Notes: generated by a model from the letters alone, not told the origin. A stretch of DNA of 64,000 bases from Fibrobacter sp. UWB11 (GCF_900143015.1 NZ_FSRT01000002.1:1-64000), one strand, 5' to 3'; shown: positions 18,671 through 28,260, counted from the first letter of the stretch. Translations and numbers: made by a program.

Positions 18671-20782
18671 TTACTTCACTTTAATCTTTTTCGATTTCAC
18701 GACTTGCCCATTCAATTCGAGCACAGCAATCACAAGCGCTTTTCCACGCAGATTATCCATGTGAACTTCGCAGTATTTGTCGGCAAACGATTTCTTCATA
18801 AGAAGAGTTCCGTTTACATCGAACAAAGCAACCGTTTTAAGTCCATCTATATCTGCATGGACCTTCAAAGCTCGGTCAGCAACAGAGAATTGAACTGCAG
18901 ACGGAACTATGTTTTGCGTTGCAAACATAAATGGTTCTGATGACGAACTCAAGTCTTTTGAAGTACTAGAAATAACGTTAGAAGAAGAAGACTTCGCCTT
19001 ACTGCTAGACGACACAGACGAAGAACTTACGCTTGAAGAACTCGAAGCAGGCTTGCTCGAAGAAGAAACCGCCTTGCTTGAAGAAGAACGAACGGCACTA
19101 GAAGAAGATGCCGGTGAAACTGGAGATACTCGGCTTCCGCGAGTTTTGAATTCCACATGGTCATCTACAATTTTTATATCATAAACTTCAAGTCCAAGAC
19201 TATCACCACCCCATGTCACAAAGCCATTATAGCTATTAACGCCCCTACTCGTCGGGAAAGCATCATCTTTAGCACTGTAGACATCCGCTTTACCATCAGC
19301 TTCAACTAAATCGACTTTCATGGGATCCGTGGTATTGACTTCGTTGTACATCCAAGAATATCTGTCATAATTGATATGCCAAATCAACAAACCCTGATTC
19401 GGAAGACCCTCGTCAAAATCTTGTTTTAAACGGAAATCGACAAAATAGTATTCAGCATCGTTTTTCGAGGTCAGTACAAGACCATCATTTTCTTGAATAG
19501 TCTTCAAAACAAAAGTCGTATCCGAAATTTCTAACCGGCGCGGTTCAAGCCAACCTAAACTAAAGCGTTCAAAAGCGGACAAATTCGCAGGCGAGCACGA
19601 AGTCGACTTATACTTATTTTGCGGACAGTTATAAGAACCTGCATCCATCAAGTCCCAAGCGCCCGGCGTATAACGAACCTTCGTACGCGTGTCATTGACA
19701 TAGACATCATAGTGGTCCTGCAAGCCAAGGACATGGCTAAACTCATGGCAGAATGTTCCAATACCATTTAATGCATCTGTACTTTTCCGGTACAAATAGG
19801 CCTGACCATCTATTTCAGGAGAACAGGCGTAACGATACATGGACATATTGCGCGTAAGACGCTTGCTTACATTATAAGAATGTGGCCAAATAGCGGATTG
19901 CACATCCGTATCAGCCGAACCGACACCTGCATAAATCATGTAGACAAAATCTACAATTCTATCGTTGTCACTATCGTAAGGCGTAAAATCGACACCAGCT
20001 GCCACAAGCGAATCCATAGCTTCACTGACGGCATTGACAGCTCCTGCCGCTATATTATTGGGGTCAACCAAAGCGCCATAGGAATCGCGAGTACCCTTAA
20101 GGGTTATAGGTCCATACACATCAAATGTAGGACGATATTTTCCAGAAGAATTCAAAATAAAAAAGTCTCGCGCGCTACCTTTCATAAAGTAATTCGAATA
20201 GCCCTCTTTATTAAGGAAATCGTGGTATTCCTCATAGGCATTATCGCGCTTAAACTTTACATCGCTAAACTGGACAAGAATAACAAGCCCGCGAACATCA
20301 CCTTCTTTTTTGACGTTATTCACAGACGGGCGCATCGGGGTATTGGTATTTTGGGTTGTCCGCCCTCCCCAAGCATTAGCCTTCATGGGAGACGAGGACT
20401 GGAGCACCTGAGGCTCGGAAGAGCGCTGTTCCTCCAACTGTTTTAGGCGTTTTTCGCGAAAATTTTCAAGAATTTGACGAGAATTGCGTTTTTTGAGGAA
20501 ATTTTTCTCTTTGGCACCACGTTTGGACTTGGCATGGACCCTCATCCCCGTCTTTTTGCCATGTTCGTCGGCATAATTCCAATAGCCGCTGGAGTCACGT
20601 ACCACAAGTACGCTATCATCTCCAGTAACGGTGTAATTAAAGTGTTCGTTTCCGACCTTTCTAATCTGCACAACGGAACCATCAGGCTGCGTTGAATTGA
20701 TTAAAAACGGTGCAGCTTTAACGGCCCACACAGATGCGGTACCGACTAAAGACCCAATCAATATACACTTCCACCAACTCAT
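18671..20782 (-). CDS. Secreted M6-family metalloprotease with poly-Ser linker and T9SS-like tail
   Basis: The 703-aa protein has a signal peptide (about 1-23). A basic propeptide-like region follows (about 80-130, many Lys/Arg), then an immune-inhibitor-A-like M6 catalytic domain (about 165-545). The zinc motif HEFSH is at about 344-348 within FCHEFSHVLGLQDHYDV. A serine-rich linker (about 555-620) joins a short C-terminal module (ALFDVNGTLLMKKSF to KKIKVK) like the tails of the nearby mannanases. It probably acts at the cell surface or outside. A TATAAT directly abuts the ATG region. Confidence 0.88.
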   Translation of the reverse strand: MSWWKCILIGSLVGTASVWAVKAAPFLINSTQPDGSVVQIRKVGNEHFNYTVTGDDSVLVVRDSSGYWNYADEHGKKTGMRVHAKSKRGAKEKNFLKKRNSRQILENFREKRLKQLEEQRSSEPQVLQSSSPMKANAWGGRTTQNTNTPMRPSVNNVKKEGDVRGLVILVQFSDVKFKRDNAYEEYHDFLNKEGYSNYFMKGSARDFFILNSSGKYRPTFDVYGPITLKGTRDSYGALVDPNNIAAGAVNAVSEAMDSLVAAGVDFTPYDSDNDRIVDFVYMIYAGVGSADTDVQSAIWPHSYNVSKRLTRNMSMYRYACSPEIDGQAYLYRKSTDALNGIGTFCHEFSHVLGLQDHYDVYVNDTRTKVRYTPGAWDLMDAGSYNCPQNKYKSTSCSPANLSAFERFSLGWLEPRRLEISDTTFVLKTIQENDGLVLTSKNDAEYYFVDFRLKQDFDEGLPNQGLLIWHINYDRYSWMYNEVNTTDPMKVDLVEADGKADVYSAKDDAFPTSRGVNSYNGFVTWGGDSLGLEVYDIKIVDDHVEFKTRGSRVSPVSPASSSSAVRSSSSKAVSSSSKPASSSSSVSSSSVSSSSKAKSSSSNVISSTSKDLSSSSEPFMFATQNIVPSAVQFSVADRALKVHADIDGLKTVALFDVNGTLLMKKSFADKYCEVHMDNLRGKALVIAVLELNGQVVKSKKIKVK

Positions 20783-20888
20783 ATTATAAACATATATTCT
20801 GATGGCGGATTTAGCAAAACAACAATAAGTTTTTTACATGTTTTTCGTTGACAGAACGCCAAAAATTAGCAACAGCCGATACAAAAAC

Positions 20889-21758
20889 TTACATTTTTGA
20901 CAGTGCAAGAAGCGCTCCGCCGCATAAAATCACAGAAACGGCAATCGCAAGCTTGATTCGTTCCGGTTTTGTCGGATATTCACCGAAAACGACCACGCCC
21001 CAAAGCAAGTTCACCAAAAGGTTCAACTGCGTCAGCGGATAGCCCACGGCATACCCCAAGGAGCCCTTCGTGTCGATAGCCCAGAAGCAGCCATGCTGCC
21101 CGACAACCCACAAAATGCCCATGAGCATGGAAGAAATCGAAGGAGCCAAGCCATATTCAAAAAGGGCACGGCGCTTTATACACAAAATTGCAACCAAAAG
21201 TTCTGCGGCTACGAAAATACCTATAGAGAACGAGCTCATGAACTCGAGTATAGGAACTTCGGCAAACTTGTACGGTATGAGGTAAAGACCAAAAATGAGA
21301 CCGCCCAAAAGAGAACGCCAATTTCTAAAAATATTCCCCTGCGGAGGAGCAAGCCTACTCAAACCAAAAAGCAACAGAAGAATTGCCGGAATTGAAAAGT
21401 AAAGTAACGTCGATTCCGAGAAAACAAGCACGCCACTTATAAATGAAGCAAGAATGCTCACGCCCATCGAGCGCACACCGGCACCTGTCAAGTCCTGTTC
21501 GGCCTTTACGGCCCAAAAGCAGAACGCCCCCGCACATACCCAGAAGAACCCGCAAAGGAGGCCCACCGGCAAAACACACAGCGTGTCCGTTGCAATCGAA
21601 ATGGCAAGTTGGCCAAGGAACATACCCAAAGCCATGCAAGAGAGGTACGCCCAAGACGAGAACTTGGACCAAGCCTTGAGAGGGACCATGTAAGTGCCGA
21701 ACGCAAATACGGCTAAAACGAGACCAACGTAACTATTTCCCAATGCAGAACCCCGCAA
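20889..21758 (-). CDS. Inner-membrane transporter of the GRP/RhaT-like (DMT superfamily) type
   Basis: The 289-aa protein has about ten hydrophobic helices in two halves, as in the glucose/ribose porter and EamA branches of the drug/metabolite transporter superfamily. Segments such as YMVPLKAWSKF, FGLYLIPYKFAEVP, WVVGQHGCFWAID and YAVGYPLTQLNLLVNLLWGV fit glucose/ribose uptake proteins. The substrate is probably a sugar but cannot be read from the sequence. The first 26 bp overlap the 3' end of mnmE, so it is translated from the mnmE transcript. Confidence 0.8.
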   Translation of the reverse strand: MRGSALGNSYVGLVLAVFAFGTYMVPLKAWSKFSSWAYLSCMALGMFLGQLAISIATDTLCVLPVGLLCGFFWVCAGAFCFWAVKAEQDLTGAGVRSMGVSILASFISGVLVFSESTLLYFSIPAILLLLFGLSRLAPPQGNIFRNWRSLLGGLIFGLYLIPYKFAEVPILEFMSSFSIGIFVAAELLVAILCIKRRALFEYGLAPSISSMLMGILWVVGQHGCFWAIDTKGSLGYAVGYPLTQLNLLVNLLWGVVVFGEYPTKPERIKLAIAVSVILCGGALLALSKM

Positions 21759-23112
21759 ATATTTTTTGTAAAACGTCTTCGGACGAAATTTCGCCCGTTA
21801 TACTTTGGAGAGACCGGCGCACCAGTTGCATTTCAAACGCAATAAGTTCCACCGCCGGATTCGTACGAATAAGAGAAAGCGTACGGTCGATGCCCGCGAG
21901 AGCATCTTCGAGGCAGTTCTTTTCGCGCTCGCTCGTAATCCAGAGGTCTTCGGAATTTTCCATTTTCTTGAAAAGAGCGGCATTCATCTTTTGGCGAAGT
22001 TCCGCGAGACCATCGCCCGTTTTCGAGGAAATGTGAAGGTTTCCGTCCTGCTGAGATGCGCGCAAGTCCGATTTCGAAATGACGACAAGGTCCGGTTGGA
22101 TTGCTTCCGCCACGCTCTGCTCGCGGCAGGCTCCACTATCGTTCCTCGCAATGACGTTGTTTCCATCCACGACAAGAATCTTCATGTCAGCTTCAGCGAG
22201 GATTTCCTTGCTCTTTTCCATACTGAGCGCATCGAGCGCATCAGAAGCCTTGTCCGCGATACCCGCGGTATCAATCAAGCGGATTTCACCGCCATCCAAG
22301 AACAGGCGAACTTCAACAAAATCACGGGTCGTGCCCGGAATATCGCTCACCAAAATTCGATCTTCGCCAAGAAGTGCGTTTACAAGGCTCGATTTGCCCG
22401 CATTCGGAGCGCCGTACAAAACAGCAAGCGGCAAACGGCTCACATTGGCTTTTTCCTTGAAGCTTTTCAATATAGATTGCACACTTTCGCGAATCGCTTC
22501 AATCTTTGTGCCCCAAGTTGAGTAATCCGGGTCGGCCTCTTCTTCGGCAAAATCAACATCAAGTTCGAGACGCGCCGAAATGTCCATGACCTGTTCCGTG
22601 AGCGTCTTGACCTTTTTCGAGAGCGCACCGCCGAGCAAACGATGGGCATTCTTAAGCTCATCACGATTTGCACTATGGATCACATCCGCGACAGATTCTG
22701 CTTGCACCAAGTCCATGCGACCATTCAAAAACGCACGGCGCGTATATTCACCGGGTTCCGCAAGACGCACGCATTCAACACTCTTGATGACCTGAATCAG
22801 TTCGCGAACGATAATCGGGTTTCCGTGCGGATAAAGTTCCAGCACGTCTTCGCCAGTATAGGAATTTGGACCTTCGAAAAAGATGTACAGGAGGCTATCG
22901 ATAACCTGGGCCGTTTTCCGGTCGCCATTCACGATAGTTCGGTAATCCCTTGCCGTTGCAAGTCTCGCTTCGCGAGCCTTTAAATTTTTTATCGCAGATT
23001 CGCCAAACAATAACCGAATTACATCACGCACTTTGGAACCGCTTACGCGGATTGCGGCAACGGCACTCACGCCGGCCGGCGTCATCGGGGCAACAATCGT
23101 TTGAGAATCCAT
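21733..23112 (-). CDS. mnmE: tRNA uridine-5-carboxymethylaminomethyl modification GTPase
   Basis: With MnmG, this GTPase installs (carboxymethyl)aminomethyl groups at U34 of tRNAs. The 459 aa hold an N-terminal tetrahydrofolate-binding domain, a helical domain, and an inserted G domain with P-loop GAPNAGKSS (about 228-236), DTAG and SKSD. It ends in the family's FCIGK motif with the catalytic cysteine. A TATCTT box lies 7 nt before the ATG and there is no Shine-Dalgarno. Heptamer repeats lie immediately upstream. Confidence 0.96.
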   Translation of the reverse strand: MDSQTIVAPMTPAGVSAVAAIRVSGSKVRDVIRLLFGESAIKNLKAREARLATARDYRTIVNGDRKTAQVIDSLLYIFFEGPNSYTGEDVLELYPHGNPIIVRELIQVIKSVECVRLAEPGEYTRRAFLNGRMDLVQAESVADVIHSANRDELKNAHRLLGGALSKKVKTLTEQVMDISARLELDVDFAEEEADPDYSTWGTKIEAIRESVQSILKSFKEKANVSRLPLAVLYGAPNAGKSSLVNALLGEDRILVSDIPGTTRDFVEVRLFLDGGEIRLIDTAGIADKASDALDALSMEKSKEILAEADMKILVVDGNNVIARNDSGACREQSVAEAIQPDLVVISKSDLRASQQDGNLHISSKTGDGLAELRQKMNAALFKKMENSEDLWITSEREKNCLEDALAGIDRTLSLIRTNPAVELIAFEMQLVRRSLQSITGEISSEDVLQKIFAGFCIGK

Positions 23113-23119
23113 GAAGAAA

Positions 23120-23125
23120 AAGATA
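23120..23125 (-). promoter_or_regulatory. TATCTT -10-like box of mnmE
   Basis: Minus-strand TATCTT 7 nt before the mnmE ATG. The same arrangement precedes icd, coaBC and (11 nt) cmk, implying a very short 5' leader. Confidence 0.4.
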
Positions 23126-23286
23126 GTAATTAGCAGTTAGTCATTGGTCATTAGTCTTTGGTCGTTAGATAATAATCGCTCCCTCACCCACATTCTTTCG
23201 TCTCTCGTCTGTAGCGAGCCTGCGAGCGGTCTCTCATCTAATTACTAAATTCTCTAACAACTAATAACTATTAACTAGCAACTACG
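23126..23286. repeat. Heptamer-type repeat with long imperfect inverted arms
   Basis: The left arm (about 23126-23175) runs TTAGTCA TTGGTCA TTAGTCT TTGGTCG TTAG. The right arm (about 23236-23286) reads ACTAATAACTATTAACTAGC, roughly the inverse complement. The core carries CGTCTCTCGTCTGTAGCGAG. It fills the divergent gap between mnmE and the epimerase gene. Confidence 0.6.
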
Positions 23287-23288
23287 AT

Positions 23289-24266
23289 ATGAGCAACTTC
23301 AAACTTATTTCCCGTCCTTTGGGCACTGTGCAGTGCTACGTTTTGCAGCGCGACGACGGCGCTGAATTTGAAATTTTAAGCGGATACGGTGCAGGCCTCA
23401 ACGCCTGGCGCATTCCCGACAGCAAGAGCGGTAAACTTGCCGACCTCCTTTTCGGCTACCGCGAAGGCGATGACATTTACAAAATGGGGCCCGACACAAA
23501 CGCCGGTTGCCGACTCGCCCCCTTCCCGGGACGCGTGGCCTATGCCAAGTTCAATTGGAACGGGAGCGTTTACCAGCTCGTGAACAACGTGAGCTGGGCC
23601 CCGCACGCGCTCCATGGATTCTTGCAAAACAAAGAATGGAAGTTCGTGAGTTTCGAAAGCGATAACGAAAAATGCACGGCAACATTCGGCATCGACTGGC
23701 CGGGTGCATTTACCGGATTCCCATTCCCCTTCCGCGCCATTAACAAGATTACGTTCACCGGCGAAAGTTACAGTGTCGAATCGACCGTCACGAACATCGG
23801 CAAGGGCGACCTCCCCTATTCCGAAGGTTGGCACCCCTATTACACGCTCGGCGAAAAAATCAACAATCTCGTCATGAAGCTCCCCGAAACGGACCTCGCC
23901 CTCCTCGACAAAGCCGATATTCCGACAGGTGAATTCAAACCGGATACCCGTTTTGTAGGCGGCCGGCTCATCAACGAAGAATTCATCAACGACTGCTTCG
24001 TTCTCAAAAATGAGCAAAATTTTGAGAACATTTTAGCCACCACGGAACTCAAAAGCGATTCCAAAACTCTCCAAATTTGGCAAAAAGCCGGTAAAGAACA
24101 ATATAACACCATCCAGATTTATACTCCACCCGACCGCATGAGCATCGCCATCGAACCGATGACCGCGGAACCCGATACTTTAAACCATCACAGAGGTTTA
24201 ATCGTTATCAAGCCGGGTGAATCTCGTACATTCAGTTTTGGGGCAAGTATCCAGAAAAACGCCTAA
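23289..24266 (+). CDS. Aldose 1-epimerase
   Basis: The product interconverts alpha and beta anomers of free aldoses in the cytoplasm, feeding hexose use. The 325-aa beta-sandwich shows RLAPFPGRVAYAKF, HALHGFLQNKEW (catalytic His), EGWHPYYTLG (second His) and IAIEPMTAEPDTLN (catalytic Glu region). The galM symbol is not given because substrate preference is unknown. There is no Shine-Dalgarno, and the right arm of the heptamer repeat reaches almost to the ATG. A strong terminator follows. Confidence 0.88.
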   Translation: MSNFKLISRPLGTVQCYVLQRDDGAEFEILSGYGAGLNAWRIPDSKSGKLADLLFGYREGDDIYKMGPDTNAGCRLAPFPGRVAYAKFNWNGSVYQLVNNVSWAPHALHGFLQNKEWKFVSFESDNEKCTATFGIDWPGAFTGFPFPFRAINKITFTGESYSVESTVTNIGKGDLPYSEGWHPYYTLGEKINNLVMKLPETDLALLDKADIPTGEFKPDTRFVGGRLINEEFINDCFVLKNEQNFENILATTELKSDSKTLQIWQKAGKEQYNTIQIYTPPDRMSIAIEPMTAEPDTLNHHRGLIVIKPGESRTFSFGASIQKNA

Positions 24267-24317
24267 AAACGCTCAAAAACACCCTTATATTTTCTATAAA
24301 CATATTTTTTCCTTTCC

Positions 24318-24350
24318 AAGCAAAAATGTTGTTGCATTTTTGCTTTTTTC
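24318..24350 (+). terminator. Terminator after the epimerase gene
   Basis: An 11-bp stem AAGCAAAAATG / CATTTTTGCTT with a 6-nt loop runs into T6. Confidence 0.8.
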
Positions 24351-24387
24351 ATTATATTTTTGAGAACATAAATACTAAGGAGTGAAC

Positions 24388-26709
24388 ATGGGATTCAAAA
24401 AGGTTTTCTTAGCATGCAGTCTTTCCGCAGCATGTTCCGTTTTTGCAGCACAATACGAAGCTGAAAGCGCAACCCTTTCCGGGGACGCAGCCGCAGCCTC
24501 TAGCACAGCAGCTTCTGGCGGCAAATACGTCAAAATGAACGGTGGCGACATCACATTCTCTAAAGTCGTAGCCGAAAAAGCGGGCAAATACACCATCGTC
24601 ATCCATTACATGAATAACTACGGTGGTTCCAAGATCAACAACGTAGAAGTTGGCGGAGCCTCTTCCGCAGTCACATTCGACGAGACGGACAAGGGCAAAT
24701 TTGCCGACGTCGAAACGGTCATGAACCTCGCCGCCGGTGAGAACACCATCGCTATCACCAATAGCTGGGGATGGATCGACGTGGACTATATCGAAATCAA
24801 GGGCTATGAAGCAAAGGCATTCAACCTCTGCAACGCCCCGGTCACAAAAACCGCTACCCCGTCCGCCATCAAGCTTTATAACTTCCTCGTCAACAACTTT
24901 GGCAAAAAGACCATTTCTGGCGTGATGACCGGCAACATGGATGCCTACACCAAGGGCGACGCCACCCAGCACGAAGACGTTCAGGCCGTATTCAAGGCAG
25001 GCGGCAAGTACCCCGCACTTGTTGGAGTCGACCTGATGAACGCTACCGGCGCAAGCAAGGACAACAGCTGGTTCCAGGAATATACCGAAAAGGCCATCGA
25101 TATCGCCAAGAGCACCTGGAAAAAGGGCGGCATTCTGGCATTCACATGGCACTGGCGTCCAGGTGAAGAAGAGAACTTCTATGTCAAAGGCGCAAATGAC
25201 AACTACACCGAATTCGACTTCACCGAAGCTTTCGTGACCGGCACGACCAATTGGGATACAGTTTCGACCGCTTACAAGGCTCTCGTCGCAGACATTGACC
25301 TCGTTTCCAAAATCTTCCTTGACCTCCAGAAAGAAGGCATTGCCGCCATCTTCCGCCCGTTGCATGAATCTGGTGGCAACTGGTTCTGGTGGAGCACGCA
25401 TACCGGCAAGCAGTTCGCCGCACTCTACCAGTTGCTCTACGAACGCATGGTTTTCACGAACGGCGTAAACAACCTCATTTGGGACTTTAACCCGAAGGAC
25501 GCCGCCACGATGTCCTGGACTCCGGGCGAAACCTACTATGACGTGTTGAGCGTAGACATTTACAACAATGCAAACGATCACCAAAGCAACAGCGCCGCAT
25601 TCATCGATCTCACGAACAAGGCAGGCACAAACAAGATTATCTCCCTCAGCGAAAACGGCCCGATTCCTGACGTCGACAAGATGTACGAAGACGGTGCCAC
25701 TTGGAGCTGGTGGATGCCGTGGTACGAATCCCCGAGCTGGAACGGTGGCTACGTAAGCCAGACCGCAGCCAATGTGTGGACAAAGAACCTTGCCGACGAA
25801 CGCATCATCACCCTCGACAAAATGCCGGGCTGGGACAACTATAACGAAGCGGCCGCAGCAACTAACGTTTGCCCGACTTCTACGCAGAACGCCAAGTTCG
25901 GCGCAGACACCGCCAAGGCTAATCCGGAAAATGTTGACCTTGTCATGGGCGTGACCTACAAGGCTATCAACGATAGCGGCGCTAACATCCAGTACACCAA
26001 GGTTCCGAACTTGACTGGAGCAAAGAGCATTGCAGTCACGATCGAAAACAAGGGTTCCGGAGGCGAAATGAATGGCATCTGGATTGGCATGGCATTTGTC
26101 CGCGACGGTTCCGCCGATAAGGCATGGACCTGGGAACAGTCACCGTCTGACGGCTGCTGGCTCAACGACGGCGCCAAAGCCACTTGCGAATTTGCCATCG
26201 AGACTTACACCGATGACGCAGGCGTTGAACACCCGATGGACCTCGACAAGCTTTTCTCCGTCACCTTCATCTTGGCTGGCGCTAACGGATTCGAAGGCAC
26301 GGTGCTCTTTGACAACATGGTCACGGACAACGGCATCATCATCAACGGATTCAACAAGAAGACGGAACTATTCACCGCCGCAGACCAGAGCAAGGGCCAC
26401 ATCGCAAGTATCGAGCTCTATAACAAGGACGGCACTCCGGCAACTCCTTCCTCTATCAAGCCGATTGCAGCAACAAAGAAGGCCGGAATCCGCATGAACG
26501 GAACTAGCATCGCCTTTACCGCAAGCAAGGCAGGCTTTGCAAGCATCGACGTATTCAACATGAACGGCAAGCGCGAAGCAACACTCTACCGAGGCACCCT
26601 CAGCGCAGGCGAACATTCGTTCAGCCTCAAGAACCTCTCCAAAGGTCAATACATACTCCGCGTAAAGGGCAACGGAATCGCAGCCTCCAAGCCGATTCTT
26701 GTCAAGTAA
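24388..26709 (+). CDS. Secreted endo-beta-mannanase, GH26, with two CBM-like domains and T9SS-like tail
   Basis: The enzyme hydrolyses beta-1,4-mannan. AAGGAG places the start at this ATG (773 aa) rather than the GTG 6 nt upstream. Signal peptide about 1-20; CBM35-like domain about 21-140 (EAESATLSG, WIDVDYIEIKG); GH26 domain about 145-490 with acid/base E327 in RPLHESGGNWFWW and nucleophile E422 in LSENGPIPD. A CBM11-like domain (about 520-665, WTWEQSPSDGCW) follows, then a tail ending PILVK. It is the first and longest of three GH26 paralogues here. Confidence 0.93.
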   Translation: MGFKKVFLACSLSAACSVFAAQYEAESATLSGDAAAASSTAASGGKYVKMNGGDITFSKVVAEKAGKYTIVIHYMNNYGGSKINNVEVGGASSAVTFDETDKGKFADVETVMNLAAGENTIAITNSWGWIDVDYIEIKGYEAKAFNLCNAPVTKTATPSAIKLYNFLVNNFGKKTISGVMTGNMDAYTKGDATQHEDVQAVFKAGGKYPALVGVDLMNATGASKDNSWFQEYTEKAIDIAKSTWKKGGILAFTWHWRPGEEENFYVKGANDNYTEFDFTEAFVTGTTNWDTVSTAYKALVADIDLVSKIFLDLQKEGIAAIFRPLHESGGNWFWWSTHTGKQFAALYQLLYERMVFTNGVNNLIWDFNPKDAATMSWTPGETYYDVLSVDIYNNANDHQSNSAAFIDLTNKAGTNKIISLSENGPIPDVDKMYEDGATWSWWMPWYESPSWNGGYVSQTAANVWTKNLADERIITLDKMPGWDNYNEAAAATNVCPTSTQNAKFGADTAKANPENVDLVMGVTYKAINDSGANIQYTKVPNLTGAKSIAVTIENKGSGGEMNGIWIGMAFVRDGSADKAWTWEQSPSDGCWLNDGAKATCEFAIETYTDDAGVEHPMDLDKLFSVTFILAGANGFEGTVLFDNMVTDNGIIINGFNKKTELFTAADQSKGHIASIELYNKDGTPATPSSIKPIAATKKAGIRMNGTSIAFTASKAGFASIDVFNMNGKREATLYRGTLSAGEHSFSLKNLSKGQYILRVKGNGIAASKPILVK

Positions 26710-26736
26710 GTTTATAACACATAAAGCTGAATACAC

Positions 26737-26769
26737 AAAGGCGACCGTGGAAGCGGTCGCCTTTTCTTT
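26737..26769 (+). terminator. Terminator of the first GH26 gene
   Basis: An 11-bp stem AAAGGCGACCG / CGGTCGCCTTT with a 6-nt loop is followed by TCTTTG. Confidence 0.8.
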
Positions 26770-26878
26770 GTAAAGAGGAAATCAAGCTTCTTAGCTAAAT
26801 CTAGATACTCGCGAACTCTCCGTCAACTGTTTGAATTTTTGTCAGAAAACGCCTCAAGGAACTCATCTTAATAAAAAA

Positions 26879-27181
26879 TCAAGGCGCTGAAAGATTTACG
26901 CAGTGATTTCCTTTTCGTGCAACAAGTTCATAACCAAGAGTCGAAAGCAAAGCATTCAACGTCTTTAAGGTTATGTTCACCGGTTGCATGGCTCGTAGAT
27001 TTTGAATCACCGATGTCGAAATTCCAGACGCTTTCGATAAAGCACGAACACTAACATCCTGTTCCGCCATGGCATCTAAAATAAGCTCAGACAAAAGGAA
27101 ATTTGCATATTCCTTTTCAAAGGCTTTCTTTTGTTTCGGGTCGGACATGATCCTTTCAAATGTCGATTTAGCCTTCTTCAT
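26879..27181 (-). CDS. Antitoxin of a HigBA-type pair (XRE-family HTH)
   Basis: A 100-aa protein with a central/C-terminal helix-turn-helix (VSVRALSKASGISTSVIQNL). Antitoxins of this class neutralise a RelE/HigB-like RNase and repress their own promoter. The start is the ATG at 27181, with GGGAGA 5-10 nt upstream. A longer frame to 27283 runs backward through the toxin gene and is not needed. It overlaps the toxin's 3' end by 14 bp, the toxin-first order typical of HigBA. Confidence 0.85.
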   Translation of the reverse strand: MKKAKSTFERIMSDPKQKKAFEKEYANFLLSELILDAMAEQDVSVRALSKASGISTSVIQNLRAMQPVNITLKTLNALLSTLGYELVARKGNHCVNLSAP

Positions 27182-27554
27182 AATACTCTCCCTTCTGTAC
27201 ACGAGTGTTATAGCTTTGCATAGAAAATATTGCCCTTTGTTTTTCGTTTTCAGGAAGCTTTTGCGATTTTTTGCAAAACGCATTCGTTATGATAATTTTC
27301 TTCCCGACATAAAAGAAGGAAAGAAATCGATCCGGTTGTGGTTTGAATGCATAAATCTTATCACCTTCATTCCTGAACTTGGTTATATCTGAAATTTTTC
27401 CTGAATCACCTATTCTTTTAAACAACATTAGTACTTTACGCTTTTGCGCATCACCTAATCTATTGAAATAGTCAAACGCCTGACTTGTACCATTTTCATC
27501 GTAATACCATTCTACAGTAAAGCACGGACCTTCATAAGCTAAAATTTCTCTCAT
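27168..27554 (-). CDS. Toxin of a HigBA-type pair (RelE superfamily, Gp49-like)
   Basis: The 128-aa protein fits the phage-derived Gp49-like/HigB family: FTVEWYYDENGTSQAFDYF, a basic helix, KFRNEGDKIYAFKPQPDRFLSFFYVGKKIIITNAFCKKSQKLP in order, then IFSMQSYNTR. Such toxins cleave mRNA on the ribosome. GGAG lies 11 nt before the ATG at 27554; an upstream in-frame start at 27614 has no ribosome site. The pair is AT-rich and sits between two mannan-degrading genes, suggesting acquisition. Confidence 0.83.
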   Translation of the reverse strand: MREILAYEGPCFTVEWYYDENGTSQAFDYFNRLGDAQKRKVLMLFKRIGDSGKISDITKFRNEGDKIYAFKPQPDRFLSFFYVGKKIIITNAFCKKSQKLPENEKQRAIFSMQSYNTRVQKGEYYEEG

Positions 27555-27643
27555 TACAAATGTATCTCCTTTTTGATACGCTGTCAAGAGCGGCAATTTC
27601 AAATACGGATACATTTGCGAAATTCATGCCAGCAGAAAAATTA

Positions 27644-27707
27644 CCGTTTTCACGCGAAAAACGGCAAATTGCAATTTGAGAAAAAGTGATTAATCGATTT
27701 AATCACT
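27644..27707. promoter_or_regulatory. Three stacked palindromes upstream of the toxin gene
   Basis: Imperfect CCGTTTTCACGCGAAAAACGG (27644-27664) abuts the exact palindrome CAAATTGCAATTTG (27665-27678). AGTGATTAATC/GATTTAATCACT (27685-27707, near-perfect) follows. They are candidate operators for the HTH antitoxin, 90-153 bp before the toxin start. Confidence 0.45.
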
Positions 27708-27872
27708 GATAAATCAGTTCATTAACTCAGCAAATCACTAGTACATTTAAGGTATTAAGATGTTTGTCTATTTTAATGACAAAGTCCATCATTTTCTGTT
27801 TGTTAAAGACTCATTTCCACTACAATGCTGTTGCTAAAACGCATTATTGTTACTAGTTTTACTAGAGCATAA

Positions 27873-27883
27873 CCCCCCCCCCC
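27873..27883. repeat. Homopolymer C11 tract
   Basis: Eleven consecutive C residues in otherwise AT-rich non-coding DNA. Such tracts are prone to slippage. The nearest downstream gene start is GH5 at 28261. Confidence 0.8.
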
Positions 27884-28260
27884 GGAAATGCGACCATACC
27901 TTGAACTCTTGTAGTCCCCAATAATCAGCAACGAGGAAAAAATCTCGCCTAAAATTATTTTACCGCAGCAGACGGACGATAAATTTTACTAAGACGTCTA
28001 GACTTGGTTATAATACTCACTGTGTTTTCCGTCACGTTTGGCCCCGTCCAAACATTCATTTTTCTTACAATCGTGTGAAAAACTTGCACTTTTTCACAGC
28101 GCTTATTGACTTCATTTTTCACGAATTTATTTTTCTATAGACGATATTTAGGATGTTTGGGGGTGTGGACATTTTCCACAAGTTTTGTCAACACTCAAAA
28201 GTCGGGATTGCCCTATTTCATCGTTATTTATCTAGTTTCAGAGAAAAATAAGGATACGCT

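Larger units (their letters stand above)
27555..28260. other. 706-bp AT-rich non-coding stretch with stacked palindromes and a C11 tract
   Basis: No convincing gene is present; a 25-codon frame from 27759 has no ribosome site. It holds three adjacent inverted repeats (27644-27707), a run of eleven C at 27873-27883, and an imperfect hairpin near 28077-28100 with GTGAAAAA / TTTTTCAC arms. A GTGGA / TCCAC hairpin lies near 28165-28180. AAGGA precedes the GH5 start. It is probably the toxin-antitoxin control region plus the long leader of the GH5 gene. Confidence 0.6.

Noticed and set aside
27759-27836. 25-codon frame in the AT-rich gap before GH5
   Set aside because: No ribosome site, atypical composition (ends CCC), no recognisable similarity.
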